From the NCBI GenBank assembly GCA_964509205.1, contig CAZDVW010000022.1:1-25476 (forward strand): a stretch of 25,476 nt of DNA, read 5' to 3'. The position numbers and the translations under genes were made by a program. The notes under the pieces are model-generated. The model made no database searches. It was not told the origin of the DNA and saw only the letters and a program-made list of their open reading frames with translations. Positions 23,422 through 25,476 of this stretch are shown here, in pieces. This stretch comes from Duodenibacillus sp964509205. Its GTDB lineage: Bacteria; Pseudomonadota; Gammaproteobacteria; Burkholderiales; Burkholderiaceae_F. Numbering within the stretch: the stretch's first letter is position 1; every line of letters starts with the position of its first letter.

Positions 23422-23435
23422 TAGGGCAATACACA

Positions 23436-24149
23436 ATGATCGAACCGACACCTCTGATTGAATTAAAGGCAATTCGCAAGCGTTACGGTCAGGGAGAGGC
23501 CTCATTTGAGGCCTTAAAGGGAATCAATCTTCAGATTGCGCGCGGAGAATTTGTGGCGATTATGGGACCTTCGGGTTCCGGAAAATCCACAACCATGAAC
23601 ATTATCGGGGCTTTAGATAGTCCGAGCGGCGGCGAGTACCTTTTTGACGGAGTGCATGTTGAAACGCTCAGTCGGGATGAAAGAGCGATGTTGCGGCGGC
23701 TTTACATGGGTTTTGTCTTTCAGGGATTTAACTTGTTGGCACGGACGACGGCTCTCGAGAACGTGGAATTGCCCCTTTTGTATCGCGGAGCGGCAGCAGA
23801 AGAAAGGCATGCGGCTGCGCGTGAAGCGCTGGATCGCGTCGGTTTGCTCAAATGGGAACATCATACGCCGGCAGAACTGTCCGGCGGACAGCAGCAACGT
23901 GTTGCCATTGCCAGAGCCATTGTGACGCATCCCTTGCTGCTTTTGGCCGATGAGCCGACGGGAAGCCTTGATAGTCGGCGTAGCGTTGAAATCATGGAGT
24001 TATTGAGTGATTTAAATAAAACGGAAGGGATTACGGTCGTGCTTGTGACGCATGAGCCGGAAATGGCGGAGTATGCATCGCGATGCATACGGTGCGTGGA
24101 CGGAGAAATCGCCAGTGATACGGTTAAGGGAGGAAGCGATGCTTGCTAA
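23436..24149 (+). CDS. ABC transporter ATPase, MacB/LolD type
   Basis: The product is a 237-aa nucleotide-binding subunit. Walker A is GPSGSGKST (44-52), Q-loop Q96, signature LSGGQQQR (148-155), Walker B LLLLADEPTG (167-176) and H-loop His206. The FxxQ-FNLL segment and close similarity in layout match the N-terminal ATPase part of MacB. Here the domain is encoded separately from its permease, as in LolCDE or Bce-type systems, instead of being fused as in E. coli MacB. Its last 11 bp overlap the permease gene start. Confidence 0.94.
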   Translation: MIEPTPLIELKAIRKRYGQGEASFEALKGINLQIARGEFVAIMGPSGSGKSTTMNIIGALDSPSGGEYLFDGVHVETLSRDERAMLRRLYMGFVFQGFNLLARTTALENVELPLLYRGAAAEERHAAAREALDRVGLLKWEHHTPAELSGGQQQRVAIARAIVTHPLLLLADEPTGSLDSRRSVEIMELLSDLNKTEGITVVLVTHEPEMAEYASRCIRCVDGEIASDTVKGGSDAC

Positions 24150-25347
24150 TGCATTTTTGCTGGCTTGCCGACAGATTTGGCGCAATCCGATGCGTTCATT
24201 GCTTACCGTACTCGGCATCGTCATCGGCGTGGCGGCGGTCATTACGATGGTCACGGTTGGGAACGGAACGACGACATCCGTTCGCGAACAGATCGAGGGG
24301 TTGGGCGGGAATCAATTGATGCTGATTCCGGGACAGCGAATGGGGCCTGGCGGCTCGGCCGGAGCGCCTTCTTTTAAGTTGACAGATATCCGTGCAATTG
24401 AAAATCAGATCGGTGGGGTCGTCTCCGTTGCTCCGGAGGTGACTCGCTCTACCATTGCAGTGGCCGAAGGCAAAAATTGGTCGACAACGATTTACGGGAC
24501 GACGAACGATTATTTTTCTGCAAACAATCGGGATCTCGCGCAAGGTCGCTATTTTGAAGCCGCTGAAGAAAAGGCAGGTTCCGCTGTCTGTGTAATCGGA
24601 GAGACAATCCGAAGAGAACTTTTCGGCGAGGATTCCGAAGTCATCGGAAAAATGTTGCGAATCAAAAATTTTTCTTGTCGAATCGTTGGTCTGTTAAGTG
24701 AAAAAGGGACGGCATCCATGGGAGGGGATCGAGACGATGTTGTGATCCTTCCCTTTAATACGGTTGCTCGTCGTTTACTGGGGAGCAATCGAGTCAAGCG
24801 ACTCATTGTGGCTGTCGACCCGGACAGCGACCGAGAGATGCTTAAGACGTCGCTGCGAGAACTTATGCGGGAGCGTCGGTCTCTTTCCAGTACAGATTCA
24901 GACAATTTTCAGATTCTCGACACGGCAGAAATTGCTGAAACGGTGACATCGACGACAAAGGTTCTGACGGCACTTTTGGGAGCTGTTGCAGCCGTGAGTC
25001 TGCTTGTCGGTGGTATCGGAATTATGAATATCATGCTCGTTTCCGTGACGGAACGCACGCGTGAAATCGGTGTGCGTCTAGCAATCGGTGCGACCGAGCG
25101 AGAAGTTCTGTTGCAGTTTTTGATTGAGTCAATTGTTCTCGGATGTTTGGGCGGATTGCTCGGAATACTGTTTGCGGCAATTGCTTCGTGGGGACTTGCC
25201 ATGATTTTGCATGTTCCGTTTGCTTTCTACCCCGGAATAAACATCCTCTCTTTCTGTTTTGCCGCATTAACCGGAATCGTTTTTGGATACTTTCCAGCAC
25301 GCAGAGCAGCCCAACTTGATCCGATTGAAGCTGTTCGGCACGAGTGA
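24139..25347 (+). CDS. ABC transporter permease, MacB/FtsX type
   Basis: The product is a 402-aa inner-membrane permease. One N-terminal membrane helix (about 20-40, RSLLTVLGIVIGVAAVITMV) is followed by a large periplasmic MacB-type domain (about 45-270). Three C-terminal helices (about 277-302, 325-350 and 365-385) belong to the FtsX fold, with GGIGIMNIMLVSVTERTREIGVRLAIGA between the first two. The ATG at 24139 has a strong AGGGAGGAA ribosome site inside the ATPase gene. Earlier in-frame starts lie inside the ATPase coding region and are rejected. With the adaptor and channel this makes a tripartite pump; the substrate (drug, peptide, siderophore or toxin) is not readable. Confidence 0.93.
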   Translation: MLANAFLLACRQIWRNPMRSLLTVLGIVIGVAAVITMVTVGNGTTTSVREQIEGLGGNQLMLIPGQRMGPGGSAGAPSFKLTDIRAIENQIGGVVSVAPEVTRSTIAVAEGKNWSTTIYGTTNDYFSANNRDLAQGRYFEAAEEKAGSAVCVIGETIRRELFGEDSEVIGKMLRIKNFSCRIVGLLSEKGTASMGGDRDDVVILPFNTVARRLLGSNRVKRLIVAVDPDSDREMLKTSLRELMRERRSLSSTDSDNFQILDTAEIAETVTSTTKVLTALLGAVAAVSLLVGGIGIMNIMLVSVTERTREIGVRLAIGATEREVLLQFLIESIVLGCLGGLLGILFAAIASWGLAMILHVPFAFYPGINILSFCFAALTGIVFGYFPARRAAQLDPIEAVRHE

Positions 25348-25410
25348 TACCCTAACTCCCGGATAACTGATCCCTAACGAAGGACTTTAGGCGGGAGCGG
25401 GACAGCAAGA

Positions 25411-25439
25411 AGCAGCGAGAAGAAATCTCGCTGCTTTTT
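25411..25439 (+). terminator. Rho-independent terminator of the efflux operon
   Basis: AGCAGCGAGA (25411-25420) pairs perfectly with TCTCGCTGCT (25426-25435) around an AGAAA loop, followed by TTTT. It lies 63 bp after the permease stop. The remaining 37 bp to the window edge show no recognisable feature. Confidence 0.92.
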
Positions 25440-25476
25440 CGTAATCGGACGAACCACCCAAGCGTTACCAGTGCGC

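Noticed and set aside
24052..24138. Upstream start for the permease inside the ATPase gene
   Set aside because: The ATG at 24139 has an excellent ribosome site and begins the family-typical N terminus.
1..25476. Mobile elements, CRISPR arrays, tRNA genes, toxin-antitoxin or phage-defence genes
   Set aside because: No transposase or integrase, no regularly spaced repeats, no tRNA-like cloverleaf and no defence-type domain could be seen; almost all sequence is taken by recognised core genes.

Overview
The window looks like ordinary chromosome from a betaproteobacterium of the order Burkholderiales. The gene content, roughly balanced base composition, gene orders thiL-pgpA-cinA and tyrS-dtd, and the ADP-forming acyl-CoA ligase and AspT-type exchanger suggest a gut Sutterellaceae member (Sutterella/Parasutterella type). 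That placement is inference from protein character, not from a marker-gene comparison. I see no insertion sequence, phage, tRNA, rRNA or CRISPR array. Nearly all of the sequence is explained by about 20 housekeeping or envelope genes plus one RNA gene.

Layout, left to right. (1) 1-1685: the 3' end of thiL, then pgpA and a stand-alone CinA C-terminal amidase gene on the + strand, closed by a terminator shared with a convergent gene. (2) 1693-3372 (-): an AspT/YidE-type exchanger with two RCK-C domains. (3) 3511-5660 (-): groS-groL with its own terminator and a sigma-32-like promoter. That promoter lies directly upstream of the divergent dacB (+), which ends overlapping the convergent dsbD-like gene. 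(4) 7092-10606 (-): hemL followed by a dsbD-like reductase gene. (5) 10853-11163 (+): rnpB, the RNase P RNA, in a compact form. (6) 11170-16541 (-): a tight four-gene operon, M23 endopeptidase, anmK, dsbC-like and an ADP-forming acyl-CoA ligase. (7) 16673-18371 (+): tyrS-dtd, divergent from the operon and possibly sharing a symmetrical -10 element with it. (8) 18473-20520 (-): an OmpR/CpxR-type response regulator and its histidine kinase. (9) 20734-25347 (+): a NodT-type outer-membrane lipoprotein, a MacA-like adaptor, and a MacB-like transporter split into separate ATPase and permease genes, ended by a strong terminator.

How the genes fit together. Envelope themes recur: peptidoglycan cleavage and recycling (dacB, M23, anmK), periplasmic disulfide handling (a DsbD-like reductase and a DsbC-like isomerase about 4 kb apart), phospholipid synthesis (pgpA), and a tripartite efflux system beside a two-component system. 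The 213-bp gap between regulator and efflux operon holds a tandem direct repeat that also reads as a near-match to a CpxR box, just upstream of a plausible promoter. This makes a self-contained sensor-to-pump module likely.

I did not find a system that I can defend as wholly new. The points most worth checking are the reduced RNase P RNA, the TCS/efflux module with its operator candidates, the two operator-like dyads (upstream of hemL and in the TCS/efflux gap), and the symmetrical divergent promoter.
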